From: Maritimibacter alkaliphilus HTCC2654
GTDB lineage: Bacteria; Pseudomonadota; Alphaproteobacteria; Rhodobacterales; Rhodobacteraceae
Assembly: GCF_000152805.1 (NCBI RefSeq)
Contig: NZ_CH902578.1
Span: 1,790,231 to 1,854,230 of the forward strand
Length of the DNA: 64,000 nucleotides
Reading direction: 5' to 3'
Below are positions 24,596 through 33,854 of the stretch, piece after piece. Position 1 is the stretch's first letter, and each line of letters opens with the position of its first letter. The notes below the pieces were generated by a model, which worked only from the letters and a program-made list of their open reading frames with translations, searched no databases and was not told where the DNA came from. The position numbers were made by a program, and so were the translations under genes.

Positions 24596-25930
24596 GTGCG
24601 GTCAATTCTAATGACGGGTCTGTTTCTGGCCCTTGCCGGATGCGGTGCGATCGGGACGCCCGTGATCGTCGCCGAACGGACGGCGGTCGGCGAGGTCGAA
24701 ATCGTCGCGATGACGGCGAACAGCATCGCCGCGGCGAACGCGAGCACCTATCAGCCGCGCACGCTTCCCGCGATCTTCGCGCGCACCACGGGCACGGCGG
24801 GCTCGACGACGGGGTTCGGCGCCCTGCCCGAACCGCCGGTCGCCGAGGAACGGCGCCCCACGGGTCTGAGCACGCGAATCCCGCCGCAGATCGACCCCGG
24901 CCCTTACCGGCTCGGCGCGGGCGACATCATCACGCTGGCCACGCCGGAGTCGGCCAACACCGTCGAAGCGTTGACCGGGCTTCTCGCCGCGCAGAGCCGC
25001 CGCCTTGGTTACACGATCCAGGATGACGGTTCGATCTCGATCCCGGATATCGGGCGGATCAACCTTGGCGGCATGACGCTGCAAGAGGCCGAAAGCGAAA
25101 TTTTCAGCGCCATGGTCGATCAGGACATGGTGCCCAACTTCTCGCTTGAGGTGTCCGAGTTCAACTCCAAGCGGGTGACCGTGGGGGGCGCGGTTCAGTC
25201 CGCCGCGATCCTGCCGATCACCGTATCGCCCCTGCGGCTGGCCGAGGCCTTGACGGCCGCCGGCGGGATCGACACCGAGGACCTCGATTACGCGTCGATC
25301 CGGCTTTACCGGGACGGGACGATGTATCAGATCCCGCTCGAAACCTATCTCAAGACGCCGAGCATTCAGCGCCTCATCCTCACGGATGGCGACTCCATCT
25401 ACGTCGATACGGAATACGAGCTCGACCGGGCGCAAGCGTTCTTCCAGCAACAGATCACCGTCAATTCGCTGCGTCAGCAGGCGCGGGCCAACGCCATTTC
25501 GCAACTGAACACCGAGATCGGTATTCGTCGCGCCGAACTGGACGAAGCGCGCGCCAACTATGCGCAACGCATCCAGCTGGACGCGGTCGAGCGGGACTAT
25601 GTCTATATCGCCGGTGAAGTCGGGCAGCAGAGCCGCTTCACCCTGCCCTTCGAACGCAAGGCGAGCCTTGCGGACGCGCTGTTCAGCGAAGGCGAAGGGG
25701 TGCCGAACGCGTCGGGCAATATCGGAGAGGTCTACGTGCTGCGTGGCACCGGCGACGGCAAGGGTATTCGGGCCTGGCACCTCAACGCCTACAACGCCGC
25801 GAACCTCGTCCTTGCGACCCGGTTCGAGCTTCGGCCGAACGATGTGGTCTTCGTGTCCGAAAAGCCCCTGACCGCCCTGAGCCGGGTCATGGGCGAAGTG
25901 GCCGCAAGCGTGCGCCTTCTGGGGATATGA
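24596..25930 (+). CDS. Polysaccharide export outer membrane lipoprotein (Wza/OPX family)
   Basis: 444 residues from a GTG at 24596. A lipobox (FLALAGCGA) is followed by the polysaccharide export domain (YRLGAGDIITLATPE ... IPDIGRINLGGMTLQEAE) and SLBB-type repeats (KRVTVGGAV ... AEALTAAGGI; DYVYIAGEVGQQSRFTLPFERKASLADALFSEGEG). OPX proteins form the outer membrane exit for capsular or secreted polysaccharide. Probably co-transcribed with the phosphatase. A second OPX gene is at 33855-35018. Confidence 0.85.
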   Translation: MRSILMTGLFLALAGCGAIGTPVIVAERTAVGEVEIVAMTANSIAAANASTYQPRTLPAIFARTTGTAGSTTGFGALPEPPVAEERRPTGLSTRIPPQIDPGPYRLGAGDIITLATPESANTVEALTGLLAAQSRRLGYTIQDDGSISIPDIGRINLGGMTLQEAESEIFSAMVDQDMVPNFSLEVSEFNSKRVTVGGAVQSAAILPITVSPLRLAEALTAAGGIDTEDLDYASIRLYRDGTMYQIPLETYLKTPSIQRLILTDGDSIYVDTEYELDRAQAFFQQQITVNSLRQQARANAISQLNTEIGIRRAELDEARANYAQRIQLDAVERDYVYIAGEVGQQSRFTLPFERKASLADALFSEGEGVPNASGNIGEVYVLRGTGDGKGIRAWHLNAYNAANLVLATRFELRPNDVVFVSEKPLTALSRVMGEVAASVRLLGI

Positions 25931-25935
25931 CGGGC

Positions 25936-25956
25936 ACCCCGGCCTGATGCCGGGGT
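25936..25956. terminator. Bidirectional terminator hairpin between the OPX gene and ychF
   Basis: ACCCCGGC, loop CTGAT, GCCGGGGT: a perfect 8-bp stem placed directly between the convergent stop codons of the two genes. No long T run on either side, so it may serve mostly as a barrier or mRNA end. Confidence 0.55.
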
Positions 25957-27053
25957 CAGGCGTTGAAGAGGAAGTGGAGGACGTCGCCGTCCTTCACGAC
26001 GTAAGACTTTCCTTCGGCCCGCATCTTGCCTGCGTCCTTGGCGCCGTTCTCGCCGCCCAGCGCGATATAGTCGTCATAGGCGATGGTTTCGGCCCGGATG
26101 AACCCGCGCTCGAAGTCGCCGTGAATGACGCCCGCGGCCTGCGGTGCGGCGGTGCCCTCCTTGATCGTCCAGGCGCGCGCCTCTTTCGGACCGACGGTGA
26201 AGTAGGTCTGAAGATGCAACAGGTCGTAGCCCGCCTTGATGAGGCGATCCAGACCGGCCTGTTCCAGCCCGAGTTCGTCGAGGAACATGGCCTGTTCTTC
26301 CGCGTCGAGCTGACTGATCTCTTCCTCGATCTTGGCCGAGATGACGACCGACGCCGCCCCCTGTTCCGCTGCCATCTCGGCGACGGCTGCGGAATGTTCG
26401 TTGCCCTCGGCCGCCTCGTCCTCGCCCACGTTGCAGACGTAGAGGATCGGTTTGGTGGTCAGAAGCTGGAGCATCTTCCATGCCTTCGCATCTTCGGCAT
26501 CCACCTCGACGGTGCGCGCCGGTTGACCGGCTTCGAGGGCCTCCATCGCGGCTTTCATCAGGCGTTCCTGCTGGACCGCCTCCTTGTCGCCGCCACGCAC
26601 CTTGCGCACGATGTTCTGAAGCCGCTTCTCGATCGACTCCATGTCGGCCAGCATCAATTCGGTCTCGATGGTCTGGGCATCTTCGACCGGGTTCACGCGG
26701 CCCTCGACGTGGGTCACATCCCCGTCCTCGAAACAGCGCAGAACGTGGGCGATAGCGTCGACCTCGCGAATGTTGGCAAGGAACTGGTTGCCCAGCCCTT
26801 CGCCCTTGGACGCGCCTTTCACGAGGCCCGCGATGTCGACGAAGGTCATCCGGGTCGGGATGATCTCTTTCGACTTGGCGATTTCGGCCAGTTTGTCGAG
26901 ACGCGCATCGGGCACGGCGACCTCGCCCACGTTGGGTTCGATCGTGCAGAACGGGAAGTTCGCCGCCTGCGCCGCGGCGGTGCGCGTCAGTGCGTTGAAC
27001 AGGGTCGACTTGCCGACGTTCGGCAGCCCTACGATCCCCATGCGAAAGCCCAT
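25956..27053 (-). CDS. ychF: Ribosome-binding ATPase/GTPase YchF (Obg-like)
   Basis: 365 residues from the ATG at 27053; 5' extension to 27110 is not conserved-looking. The start [23 protein letters not shown] is the universal YchF P-loop, followed by [18 protein letters not shown] and the NVGE specificity motif that makes YchF prefer ATP. The C-terminal TGS domain is present ([17 protein letters not shown] ... [16 protein letters not shown]). A housekeeping translation-linked protein and redox stress regulator. Convergent with the OPX gene. Confidence 0.95.
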   Translation of the reverse strand: MGFRMGIVGLPNVGKSTLFNALTRTAAAQAANFPFCTIEPNVGEVAVPDARLDKLAEIAKSKEIIPTRMTFVDIAGLVKGASKGEGLGNQFLANIREVDAIAHVLRCFEDGDVTHVEGRVNPVEDAQTIETELMLADMESIEKRLQNIVRKVRGGDKEAVQQERLMKAAMEALEAGQPARTVEVDAEDAKAWKMLQLLTTKPILYVCNVGEDEAAEGNEHSAAVAEMAAEQGAASVVISAKIEEEISQLDAEEQAMFLDELGLEQAGLDRLIKAGYDLLHLQTYFTVGPKEARAWTIKEGTAAPQAAGVIHGDFERGFIRAETIAYDDYIALGGENGAKDAGKMRAEGKSYVVKDGDVLHFLFNA

Positions 27054-27155
27054 GCTCGTCTCCTTCGGAATTGTCCCGCGCCTTCTATGTGCAAAACCCC
27101 TCGCCCGCAACGGGGCGCGTGCTAGGGTCTACGGGCAGTCTTGATGGAGTTTCCG

Positions 27156-27551
27156 ATGCAGCCGATTCCTTATCTTTTCTTCTCGAACACGGCCCGCGAG
27201 GCATTCACGTACTATGGCGAGGTGTTCGGCGCCGATCCCGAAATCATGGAGATGGGCGACCAGATGCCCGGCGTCGACCCCAAGACGGTGATGCATGCAG
27301 CGCTCAAGGTCGGCGACGGCTGGATCTACGGTTCCGACGATCCTTCGGGCACGGATTTCTCGGCCATGGCCGGGTGCAATATCCACGTCAGCTTCCCGAC
27401 GGTGGACGAGGCGACGCGCGTGTTCAACGCGCTGTCCGACGGTGGCGAAGTCAGGATGCCGCTGGAGGCGACGTTCTGGGCCCCGGCCTTCGGCGCGTTT
27501 TCCGACAGGTTCGGCATCCGCTGGATGGTATCCGCCGATCCGGCCGAGTGA
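27156..27551 (+). CDS. VOC-superfamily protein (PhnB/3-demethylubiquinone methyltransferase-like)
   Basis: 131 residues from the ATG at 27156 (MQPIPYLFF). The pattern SNTAREAFTYYGEVFGADPEIMEMGDQMPG with later NIHVSFPTVDEATRVFNAL and FGAFSDRFGIRWMV is the glyoxalase/PhnB-like fold with two beta-alpha-beta-beta-beta modules. PhnB-type proteins lack a fixed reaction despite the name. Divergent from ychF. Confidence 0.8.
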   Translation: MQPIPYLFFSNTAREAFTYYGEVFGADPEIMEMGDQMPGVDPKTVMHAALKVGDGWIYGSDDPSGTDFSAMAGCNIHVSFPTVDEATRVFNALSDGGEVRMPLEATFWAPAFGAFSDRFGIRWMVSADPAE

Positions 27552-27553
27552 CC

Positions 27554-28315
27554 TCAGCCCCGGCTGAACATCCGGAAGGCCGTCGACGCGCCGTAGCCCG
27601 CGATGATCGCGATGGCGAGCGACAGCAACCCGTACCAGAGCGGCTGGTCGTGGGCGAGGTTGTAGAGCCAGCGTTCCAGCCCGACCTTCTGCACACTCAC
27701 GTATGAGATGTGATCCGATACGATATTGCCGTTCCGGGTCAGATAGATACGCGCCGTGTAGAGCCCTTCGACGAGGTTGGAGGGAAGCTGCACGGCGGTC
27801 GAGAACAGGGTTTCCTGATTGAGGTCGATGGAGCTTTCTTTCAGCGTGTAGAGGTCGGCCTCTTCCCGGATGCGAATGACGGCATCCACGAACGCCTGTT
27901 CGTCCGCGATGTCGGGCCGGTCGAGTATCCAGATCGCCTCGTCGATCGAGACGAGGCGCCGCGCGTTGGCCTCTTCATTCACCACATCGTCGAACACGCC
28001 GGAGGTGGCGACGGCATAGAACGAGGGCACGTTGCTGACGCGCACTTCGTCGGTGTTGATCCAGATACCGAACCGCCTGTCCTTGCGCCGGACCGTGATC
28101 GCCTGTGTCGGCCCTTCGATCACGACGACGACGCCGAGCTCACTGTCGGGCGCAGGCCGTTCGCGCTTCACCGCACCGAAGACGAGGATTTCCGAGCCGA
28201 CGAAGGTCGCGTCGATGGCGACGCGGTTCTGGCTCATCCCCGCGACGATCTGTTCCTGCTGCGCACGCGCGGGGACTGCGAGGAACAGGGTGAGGATCAG
28301 AACCAGACGCAGCAT
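27554..28315 (-). CDS. TIGR02186-type membrane-anchored protein
   Basis: 253 residues with a signal peptide (cut after PARA), a beta-rich periplasmic part and one C-terminal transmembrane helix (PLWYGLLSLAIAIIAGYGAS). The length, the opening EQIVAGMSQNRVAIDATFVGSEILVFGAVKR and the position right after a TauE/SafE-type permease match the conserved alphaproteobacterial family TIGR02186. Its function is unproven; the constant pairing suggests an accessory to the permease. It starts 3 bases after the permease stop. Confidence 0.8.
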   Translation of the reverse strand: MLRLVLILTLFLAVPARAQQEQIVAGMSQNRVAIDATFVGSEILVFGAVKRERPAPDSELGVVVVIEGPTQAITVRRKDRRFGIWINTDEVRVSNVPSFYAVATSGVFDDVVNEEANARRLVSIDEAIWILDRPDIADEQAFVDAVIRIREEADLYTLKESSIDLNQETLFSTAVQLPSNLVEGLYTARIYLTRNGNIVSDHISYVSVQKVGLERWLYNLAHDQPLWYGLLSLAIAIIAGYGASTAFRMFSRG

Positions 28316-28318
28316 CCC

Positions 28319-29227
28319 TCAGCCCTCCGTCCCGATCGAATAGAGTTCCTTGGGTTCAACCAACAGGCCCACGGCAAGGTTCAGGCAGACCCCAACCACC
28401 AATAGGGCGAGCAGGATGCGCGTCTGCTCGGCCTTGATCCTCAGCCCGATCCGCGCCCCGACCTGCGCGCCGATCACGCCGCCGACGATCAGCAGCACGG
28501 CCAGACCGATATCGACCGTGTGATTTTCCCATGCGTGCATCAGGGTGGTGAAGGCCGCGACGAAGATGATCTGGAACAGCGAGGTTCCGACGACGACCTT
28601 GGTGGGCATCCCGAGGATATAGATCATCGCGGGCACCATGATGAACCCGCCGCCGACGCCCATGATGGCCGACAGCACGCCCACCCCGAAGCCCACGAGA
28701 ACCGGAGGGATCACGGAGATATAAAGCCCCGAGGTGCGGAATTTCGACTTGATCGGCAGGTTGTGGACCCAGTTGTGCTTCTTGCGCTTGGGCGCGGCCA
28801 TCCGGCGCGACCGCATGAGCGCGCCTACGCTTTCGATCAGCATCAGCGTGCCGATGATGCCGAGGAAAACGACGTAGGACAGCGTGACGAGCAGATCGAC
28901 CTGCCCGATGGATCTGAGATAGGCGAAAAGCTGAACACCGGCGGCAGCTCCGACAAGGCCGCCGCTTAGCAGCACGCAGCCCATCTTGAGATCGACGGTC
29001 TTTCGTTTGAGGTGGGCCAGAACGCCCGATACCGATGACGCGACGATCTGGTTCGTGCCCGTCGCCACCGCCACGGCGGGGGGTATGCCGATCATGAACA
29101 GCAGGGGCGTCATCAGAAAGCCGCCACCGACCCCGAACATACCCGAGAGCACCCCCACCAAACCACCCAGCCCCAAGAGCAGGAAGGCGTTGACCGAAAC
29201 CTCGGCGATGGGGAGGTAGATCTGCAT
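28319..29227 (-). CDS. TSUP (TauE/SafE) family anion exporter
   Basis: 302 residues from the ATG at 29227 (MQIYLP), with GGAG six bases upstream. Two homologous halves, each with the TSUP signature: GLVGVLSGMFGVGGGFLMTPLLFMIGIPPAVAVATG and GFGVGVLSAIMGVGGGFIMVPAMIYILGMPTKVVVGTS. About eight helices. The family moves sulfite, sulfoacetate or other sulfonates outward. Paired with the TIGR02186 gene. Confidence 0.85.
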   Translation of the reverse strand: MQIYLPIAEVSVNAFLLLGLGGLVGVLSGMFGVGGGFLMTPLLFMIGIPPAVAVATGTNQIVASSVSGVLAHLKRKTVDLKMGCVLLSGGLVGAAAGVQLFAYLRSIGQVDLLVTLSYVVFLGIIGTLMLIESVGALMRSRRMAAPKRKKHNWVHNLPIKSKFRTSGLYISVIPPVLVGFGVGVLSAIMGVGGGFIMVPAMIYILGMPTKVVVGTSLFQIIFVAAFTTLMHAWENHTVDIGLAVLLIVGGVIGAQVGARIGLRIKAEQTRILLALLVVGVCLNLAVGLLVEPKELYSIGTEG

Positions 29228-29290
29228 ATTCATCTCCTGCGCCAACTTGCCGCGGTTGTCCAGATGACCGGGCGGGCGCAGAGGTGATTT

Positions 29291-30094
29291 CTAGGCCTTT
29301 TCTGAAAGATACCTGCGGATGAGGCGTTCAAGCTTTTCGGCACCCGCGACGGCCATCTTCTTGGTATGGGCGTGGGAGAGTTTCTCGTCCGACATGCCTT
29401 CAGCCATGTTCGTGATGGCCGAGATCGCCGCCACCTCGAGCCCGAAGAACCGGGCGAGGATCACCTCCGGCACGGTGGACATACCGACCGCGTCGCCCCC
29501 CAGCATCTTGATCGCGCGAATTTCCGCGGGCGTTTCGAACGAAGGGCCGGAAAACCACGCATAGGTGCCTTCGGCGAGCGTGATGTTTTCGGCCACGGCG
29601 GCATCGTGCAGCGCCTTGCGCATCGGCTCCGAATAGGCGTCGCCCAGCGGCACGAAACGCGCATCCGTCGCCTCGCCGATCAGGGGGTTGGCGCCCGCGA
29701 AGTTGATGTGGTCGGTCAGCATCAGCAACTCGCCCGGCGGCACGTCGAGCCGCGTCGATCCGGCGGCATTCGTCAGCAACAGCGTCTTTGCGCCCAGAGC
29801 CTTCAGCACTTCGAGCGGCAGGCGCATCTCCGCCGGGTTGCCATGCTCGTAGTAATGCGCGCGCGCACCGAAGATCGCCACGCGCGTGCCCAGCAGATCC
29901 CCGACCACGAGCTTGGGGTTGTGTCCCGACACGCCCGGCTGGGGGAAACCCTGAAGATCGGAATAGGGGATCGCGGTTCCCTCGACCGCATCGGCAAGGT
30001 GGCCGAGACCCGATCCGAGGATCAGCCCCATTTCGACCGGCGCGTCCCCGGCTTTGCTTCGGATGAAATCGGCCAGCGTGGCGGCGTCGGACAT
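29291..30094 (-). CDS. Purine nucleoside phosphorylase (inosine/guanosine type)
   Basis: 267 residues. Family motifs are visible: LILGSGLGHLADAVEG (phosphate site), GHNPKLVVGDLLG, RAHYYEHG, TNAAGSTR, WFSGPSFETPAEIRAIKMLGGDAVGMSTVPEVI and ITNMAEGMS with the catalytic Asn. Trimeric PNP cleaves purine nucleosides with phosphate to base and (deoxy)ribose-1-phosphate in salvage. The length is normal for the family. Confidence 0.9.
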   Translation of the reverse strand: MSDAATLADFIRSKAGDAPVEMGLILGSGLGHLADAVEGTAIPYSDLQGFPQPGVSGHNPKLVVGDLLGTRVAIFGARAHYYEHGNPAEMRLPLEVLKALGAKTLLLTNAAGSTRLDVPPGELLMLTDHINFAGANPLIGEATDARFVPLGDAYSEPMRKALHDAAVAENITLAEGTYAWFSGPSFETPAEIRAIKMLGGDAVGMSTVPEVILARFFGLEVAAISAITNMAEGMSDEKLSHAHTKKMAVAGAEKLERLIRRYLSEKA

Positions 30095-30159
30095 GGGTCA
30101 CCTCGTCGTTTTCGCCACCCTAGTCGCGACAAGTGGCACGGGTCCAGCCCGCCCGCGCG

Positions 30160-31662
30160 TCAGGCGGCGTTGGCGCGCGCCGCCTTGGCCGCGTCACCGC
30201 CGAGCGCCTGCATCTGATGATCGGCCCAGAACCGGATGTCGTATTTGTGGACTGTCTCGCGCAGGGCCTTCATCCGGTCTTTGCGCTCCACCTCCTCCAT
30301 CGCCAACGCCTGTTCGATCGCGCTGTCCATCGAGCGGGCGGAGAACGGGTTGGTGAGCAGGGCCGAACGCATCTCGACCGCCGCGCCGGCGAATTCCGAA
30401 AGCACCAGAACGCCGTCGCCATCGACCCGCGCGGCGGCGAATTCCTTGGCGACAAGGTTCATTCCGTCCGCCAGCGGGGTGATCCACGCGACATTAGCGG
30501 CCCGGTAATAGGCCACAAGATCGGTGAACGGGATCGCGCGCGAGATAAGCGCGATGGGCTGCCAGTCGAGCGTGCCGAACCGCCCGTTGATCCGCCCCGC
30601 CATCTGCTCCAGATCGGCCTGAATGTTCTCATAGACGGTCATGTTCTGGTTCGCGGGCACCGACACATGCATGAGCTTCACCTTGCCCAGCATGTCGGGG
30701 TTGGCCTCCAGAATACGCTCGAAGCTTTCCAACTGGTCGATCCCGCCCTTTGTATAATCGGTGCGCCCGACCGACAGAAGCAGACGGCGTTCGCCCAGCT
30801 CCGCGCGGATTTCGGCGGCCATCCTGTCGGTCTCGGGCCGCTGCGACACCTCTTCGATGTAATCGGCGTCCACCCCGACCGGCGAGGCTTGGACACCGAT
30901 CTTGTGACCCCGGAACTCCAATTCCGAGGGCACCGACACTTCGGTAAGGGCCGAGAATTCCGAGGCGAAGTCGTCCTCGACCTTCTGCCGCCGCGTCACG
31001 TCCACCTCGAACATCGACCGCGCGGCGGACACGAAGTTCGCCACATAGCGCGGGATGTGGAAGCCGACCACGTCGCAGGCCAGAAGGCTTTCGAGGATTT
31101 CCTTGCGCCAGGGCAGCACGTTGAACATATCGGCCGAGGGAAACGGCGTGTGATGGAAAAAGCTGATCTTCACGTCCGGGCGAAGCTGGCGCAGATAGCC
31201 CGGCACCAGCCACAGGTTGTAGTCGTGAACCCAGACCACGGCACCGTCCGCGGCTTCCGCCGCGGCGGCCTCGGCAAAGGCCCAGTTCACCTCGCGAAAC
31301 GTGGGCCAGTCCACGGGATCGTAATTGTAGCGTTCCTTGAATCCGTGAAGGATCGGCCAGAACGCCTCTTTCGACGACACCTCATAGAAGCTCTTCACCT
31401 GCTCGCGGGTCAGCGGCAGGCGCGTCACGCCATAGGTGCCGAAATCGTCCTCGATCTCGATCCGGCGTTCGAAGTCGGGGTTGTTCGGGTCTTCGGCCTC
31501 TTTCCACGCGACCCAAGACCCTTTGTCGAAGCGGCCGAAGAAGCTTTTCAGCGTCGGCACGATCCCGTTCGGACTCTTGTTCTCGTGGTATTCGATTTTC
31601 CCGTCGACCTCGACCTCCGTATAGGGCTGGCGGTGGTAGACGATGACGAGGTTCGAGGACAT
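30160..31662 (-). CDS. ggpS: Glucosylglycerol-phosphate synthase
   Basis: 500 residues, GT20 family. The start SSNLVIVYHRQPYTEVE with NKSPNGIVPTLKSFF is that of GgpS rather than of trehalose-phosphate synthase, as is VGRTDYTKGG in place of the OtsA SRLDYSKGL. The shared nucleotide-sugar site PLADGMNLVAKEF is present. It joins ADP-glucose to glycerol-3-phosphate to give glucosylglycerol-phosphate, the precursor of a salt-protective osmolyte. The upstream genes supply a matching HAD phosphatase and glycerol-3-phosphate dehydrogenase, which supports this over OtsA. Confidence 0.85.
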   Translation of the reverse strand: MSSNLVIVYHRQPYTEVEVDGKIEYHENKSPNGIVPTLKSFFGRFDKGSWVAWKEAEDPNNPDFERRIEIEDDFGTYGVTRLPLTREQVKSFYEVSSKEAFWPILHGFKERYNYDPVDWPTFREVNWAFAEAAAAEAADGAVVWVHDYNLWLVPGYLRQLRPDVKISFFHHTPFPSADMFNVLPWRKEILESLLACDVVGFHIPRYVANFVSAARSMFEVDVTRRQKVEDDFASEFSALTEVSVPSELEFRGHKIGVQASPVGVDADYIEEVSQRPETDRMAAEIRAELGERRLLLSVGRTDYTKGGIDQLESFERILEANPDMLGKVKLMHVSVPANQNMTVYENIQADLEQMAGRINGRFGTLDWQPIALISRAIPFTDLVAYYRAANVAWITPLADGMNLVAKEFAAARVDGDGVLVLSEFAGAAVEMRSALLTNPFSARSMDSAIEQALAMEEVERKDRMKALRETVHKYDIRFWADHQMQALGGDAAKAARANAA

Positions 31663-31663
31663 C

Positions 31664-32464
31664 TCAGGCTCCTAGCGGTTTTTCATAGGGCACCTTGGGG
31701 TGCAGGTCGAAGGCGGCGATGGCTTCCATGATGCCCGCCGCGCCATGTGCGGTGGCGTAGTGGACATGCGGCAGATGCGCGACGCGGGACACGAGTTCGG
31801 GCTCCGAATTTCCGACGGCCACGGCGGGCAGCCCGCATTCGAGCATGGACAGATCGTTGAGCGTGTCGCCCGCGACCAGAACCCGGCTTTCCTCCATCCC
31901 GAGGTGTTCGACCAGCCGCCGGATCGAAGGCCCTTTCGAAACGCCCTTGGGCAACACGTCGAAATAGCGATCGTCGGAGATCAGCCAGTCCAGACCCATC
32001 GCCTCGACCCGCGTTTTGGCGGCCTCGTCGAAGGTTTCGGGGGCAAGGTCGTAACTCACCCGATAGCGAAATTCGGTCGGTTGAAGCGTCAGGCCGGGCG
32101 CACCATGCAGCTTGGCGCGCACGGTGTCGCCCATGTCGCGCCAGCGGGTCGCGATATCTTCTTCGAGCGCAGCGATGGGCGTGACTGTCCCGTCTTTCAC
32201 TCTGGCGATGGTGGTGCCCACGTCACCGACGACGTATTCCGGCCACGGCAACGCTCCGCTCGCACACATCTCGGCGATGAACTTTGGATCGCGCCCGGTG
32301 ACGAAGATCAGGCCGACGGTCTCGCGGTTCGTCTCGATCCAGTCATACAGCCGTCTGCGGTCCGCCTCGGCCCCGCCGAGGAAGGTGCCGTCCAGATCGG
32401 TGGCGAGCGTAAAGGTCCGCGCGGCGAGCGTCGTGACCGGGGTGGTCATTGCGGCAAGGTTCAT
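31664..32464 (-). CDS. HAD phosphatase, probably glucosylglycerol-phosphate phosphatase
   Basis: 266 residues from the ATG at 32464, which overlaps the gpsA stop (ATGA). HAD motifs: DLDGTFLGG (motif I), FVTGRD (motif II), LPKGVSKGPSIRRLVEHLG with Lys (motif III) and AGDTLNDLSML (motif IV), with a cap between II and III as in sucrose-phosphatase-like enzymes. It sits between gpsA and ggpS with 1-4 base spacings, so it should dephosphorylate glucosylglycerol-phosphate. The separate gene contrasts with some heterotrophs in which this domain is fused to GgpS. Confidence 0.8.
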   Translation of the reverse strand: MNLAAMTTPVTTLAARTFTLATDLDGTFLGGAEADRRRLYDWIETNRETVGLIFVTGRDPKFIAEMCASGALPWPEYVVGDVGTTIARVKDGTVTPIAALEEDIATRWRDMGDTVRAKLHGAPGLTLQPTEFRYRVSYDLAPETFDEAAKTRVEAMGLDWLISDDRYFDVLPKGVSKGPSIRRLVEHLGMEESRVLVAGDTLNDLSMLECGLPAVAVGNSEPELVSRVAHLPHVHYATAHGAAGIMEAIAAFDLHPKVPYEKPLGA

Positions 32465-33582
32465 CGGGGCACTCCAAAGTCCAGTCGGGCGGACGGGCTG
32501 GGATGGTCGAGAATGATGTCGAGCGCACGAGGTTCGGCCTCGATGGGCCTGCGCCACAGGGCCGAAAAGCTGTCTTCCAGATCCGCGCCTTCGTGCAGCA
32601 CGGCATTCACCGTTTCGCAGATCGGCATCGGCACACCGATCCGGCGGGCAAGGTCGATGACGGACACGGCGTTCACCTCGCCCTCGACGACGACCGGCTT
32701 GCCGTCGAAGCAGTCGGGGCGGGCGATCCCCTGCCCCAGTTGCGTGCCGAGCGACATGTTGCGCGACGTGGTGGAGGAGCAGGTGAGGGTCAGATCCCCG
32801 GCCCCGGCCAGACCCGTGACCGTCTCACGCCGACCGCCCAGCGCCTCGGCCAGTTGCTTCATCTCGTCGATCCCGCGGGTGATGAGCGCGGCGCGTGTGT
32901 TCTCGGCGAACCCCGCCCCCGACATCATGCCGCAAGCGATGGCGATGACGTTCTTCACCGCACCCCCGACCTCGACGCCGACAAGGTCATCCGAGACATA
33001 GGGCCGGAAACCGCCGCCCGACAGCGACACGGCGAGGCGCGCGGCAGGGCTGGCATGCGGGTCGAGACGGTCGGCATAGCTGAACGGAAACGCCACGGTC
33101 GCGGCGGTGGGATGATCGAGCGCGGTCTCGCGCGCGAAGGTCGGGCCGGATACGGCACCAACGGGATGGCCCGGCAACATATCCGACACCACTTCGGACA
33201 GCAAAAGCCCGGTGCCGCGTTCGATACCCTTGCAAGCGAGCGCGATGGGGATGCCCGGCGGGATATGCGGGGCCATGGCGGTGCAGATGTCGCGCAGGGT
33301 CGAGGATGGGGTGACGATCAGCACGGCTTCCGCCCCGGCCAGCGCGTCGCCGATCACACCCGTCGCACGGATACCGGGGGGCAGGTCTATGTCGGGAAGG
33401 TAGTCGTGGTTCTCGCTCCGCAGGTTAATCGCTTCGGCCAGTTCGGCGCGGCGCGACCAGAGCGAAACGTCGCGCCCGGAGCGGGCGAGAACGGTGGCAA
33501 GGGCTGTGCCCCATGATCCGGCGCCGATCACGGCGACGCGGGAAAAGGGCTCGGATGACGGCTGTCTGTCGCTGTCTTTCAT
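32461..33582 (-). CDS. gpsA: Glycerol-3-phosphate dehydrogenase (NAD(P)+)
   Basis: 373 residues from the ATG at 33582. Rossmann motif AVIGAGSWGTALATVLARSG, substrate-loop ACKGIERGTG, GPTFARETA and the conserved helix VGVEVGGAVKNVIAIACGMMSG with the catalytic Lys, then NTRAALITRGIDEM. The N-terminus is about 13 residues longer than usual. It makes sn-glycerol-3-phosphate from dihydroxyacetone phosphate and is the first gene of a three-gene unit with the glucosylglycerol genes, so it is probably a dedicated supplier for the osmolyte; it may also be the only gpsA of the cell. Confidence 0.9.
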   Translation of the reverse strand: MKDSDRQPSSEPFSRVAVIGAGSWGTALATVLARSGRDVSLWSRRAELAEAINLRSENHDYLPDIDLPPGIRATGVIGDALAGAEAVLIVTPSSTLRDICTAMAPHIPPGIPIALACKGIERGTGLLLSEVVSDMLPGHPVGAVSGPTFARETALDHPTAATVAFPFSYADRLDPHASPAARLAVSLSGGGFRPYVSDDLVGVEVGGAVKNVIAIACGMMSGAGFAENTRAALITRGIDEMKQLAEALGGRRETVTGLAGAGDLTLTCSSTTSRNMSLGTQLGQGIARPDCFDGKPVVVEGEVNAVSVIDLARRIGVPMPICETVNAVLHEGADLEDSFSALWRRPIEAEPRALDIILDHPSPSARLDFGVPR

Positions 33583-33798
33583 CTGCTCGGGCCTAAGACC
33601 CTTCGGATTGTCGTTGCTCGGCCGACCGTGGGGCGGATCGGCCCAGGAAGCCCGGGACTGGCTCACCGAATGCTACGCACTCAACCCCTCATCCGCCCGG
33701 ATCACGGGGGCGCGCAGCGTTATGAACATGAGGGTAGCCGGTTCCCGCCCCTCCGCAAGGCAACGCTGCCGTGCAGCATCGGGTTCCGCGAAGGGACG

Positions 33799-33831
33799 AA
33801 AAAGTTCACCCGCGCCTGACGATGGCGCGGG
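33799..33831 (-). terminator. Intrinsic terminator after the second OPX gene
   Basis: On the minus strand CCCGCGCC and GGCGCGGG (33809-33816/33824-33831) pair around a 7-base loop and are followed after a few bases by a run of five T (33799-33803). It lies about 25 bases past the stop of the leftward OPX gene. The rest of 33583-33854 contains the upstream region of gpsA, with no gene. Confidence 0.65.
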
Positions 33832-33854
33832 CGCCTTGCACATTTTTTGTGCGG

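Noticed and set aside
24608-25780. 390-residue minus-strand frame opposite the OPX gene
   Set aside because: No domain or start signal; the plus strand has a lipobox and SLBB repeats.
30160-31662. Naming this gene otsA (trehalose-phosphate synthase)
   Set aside because: The N-terminal substrate region, the VGRTDYTKGG motif and the gpsA/phosphatase neighbours fit glucosylglycerol-phosphate synthase better.
30133-31731. 532-residue plus-strand frame opposite ggpS
   Set aside because: Shadow of the ggpS frame; no protein-like pattern.
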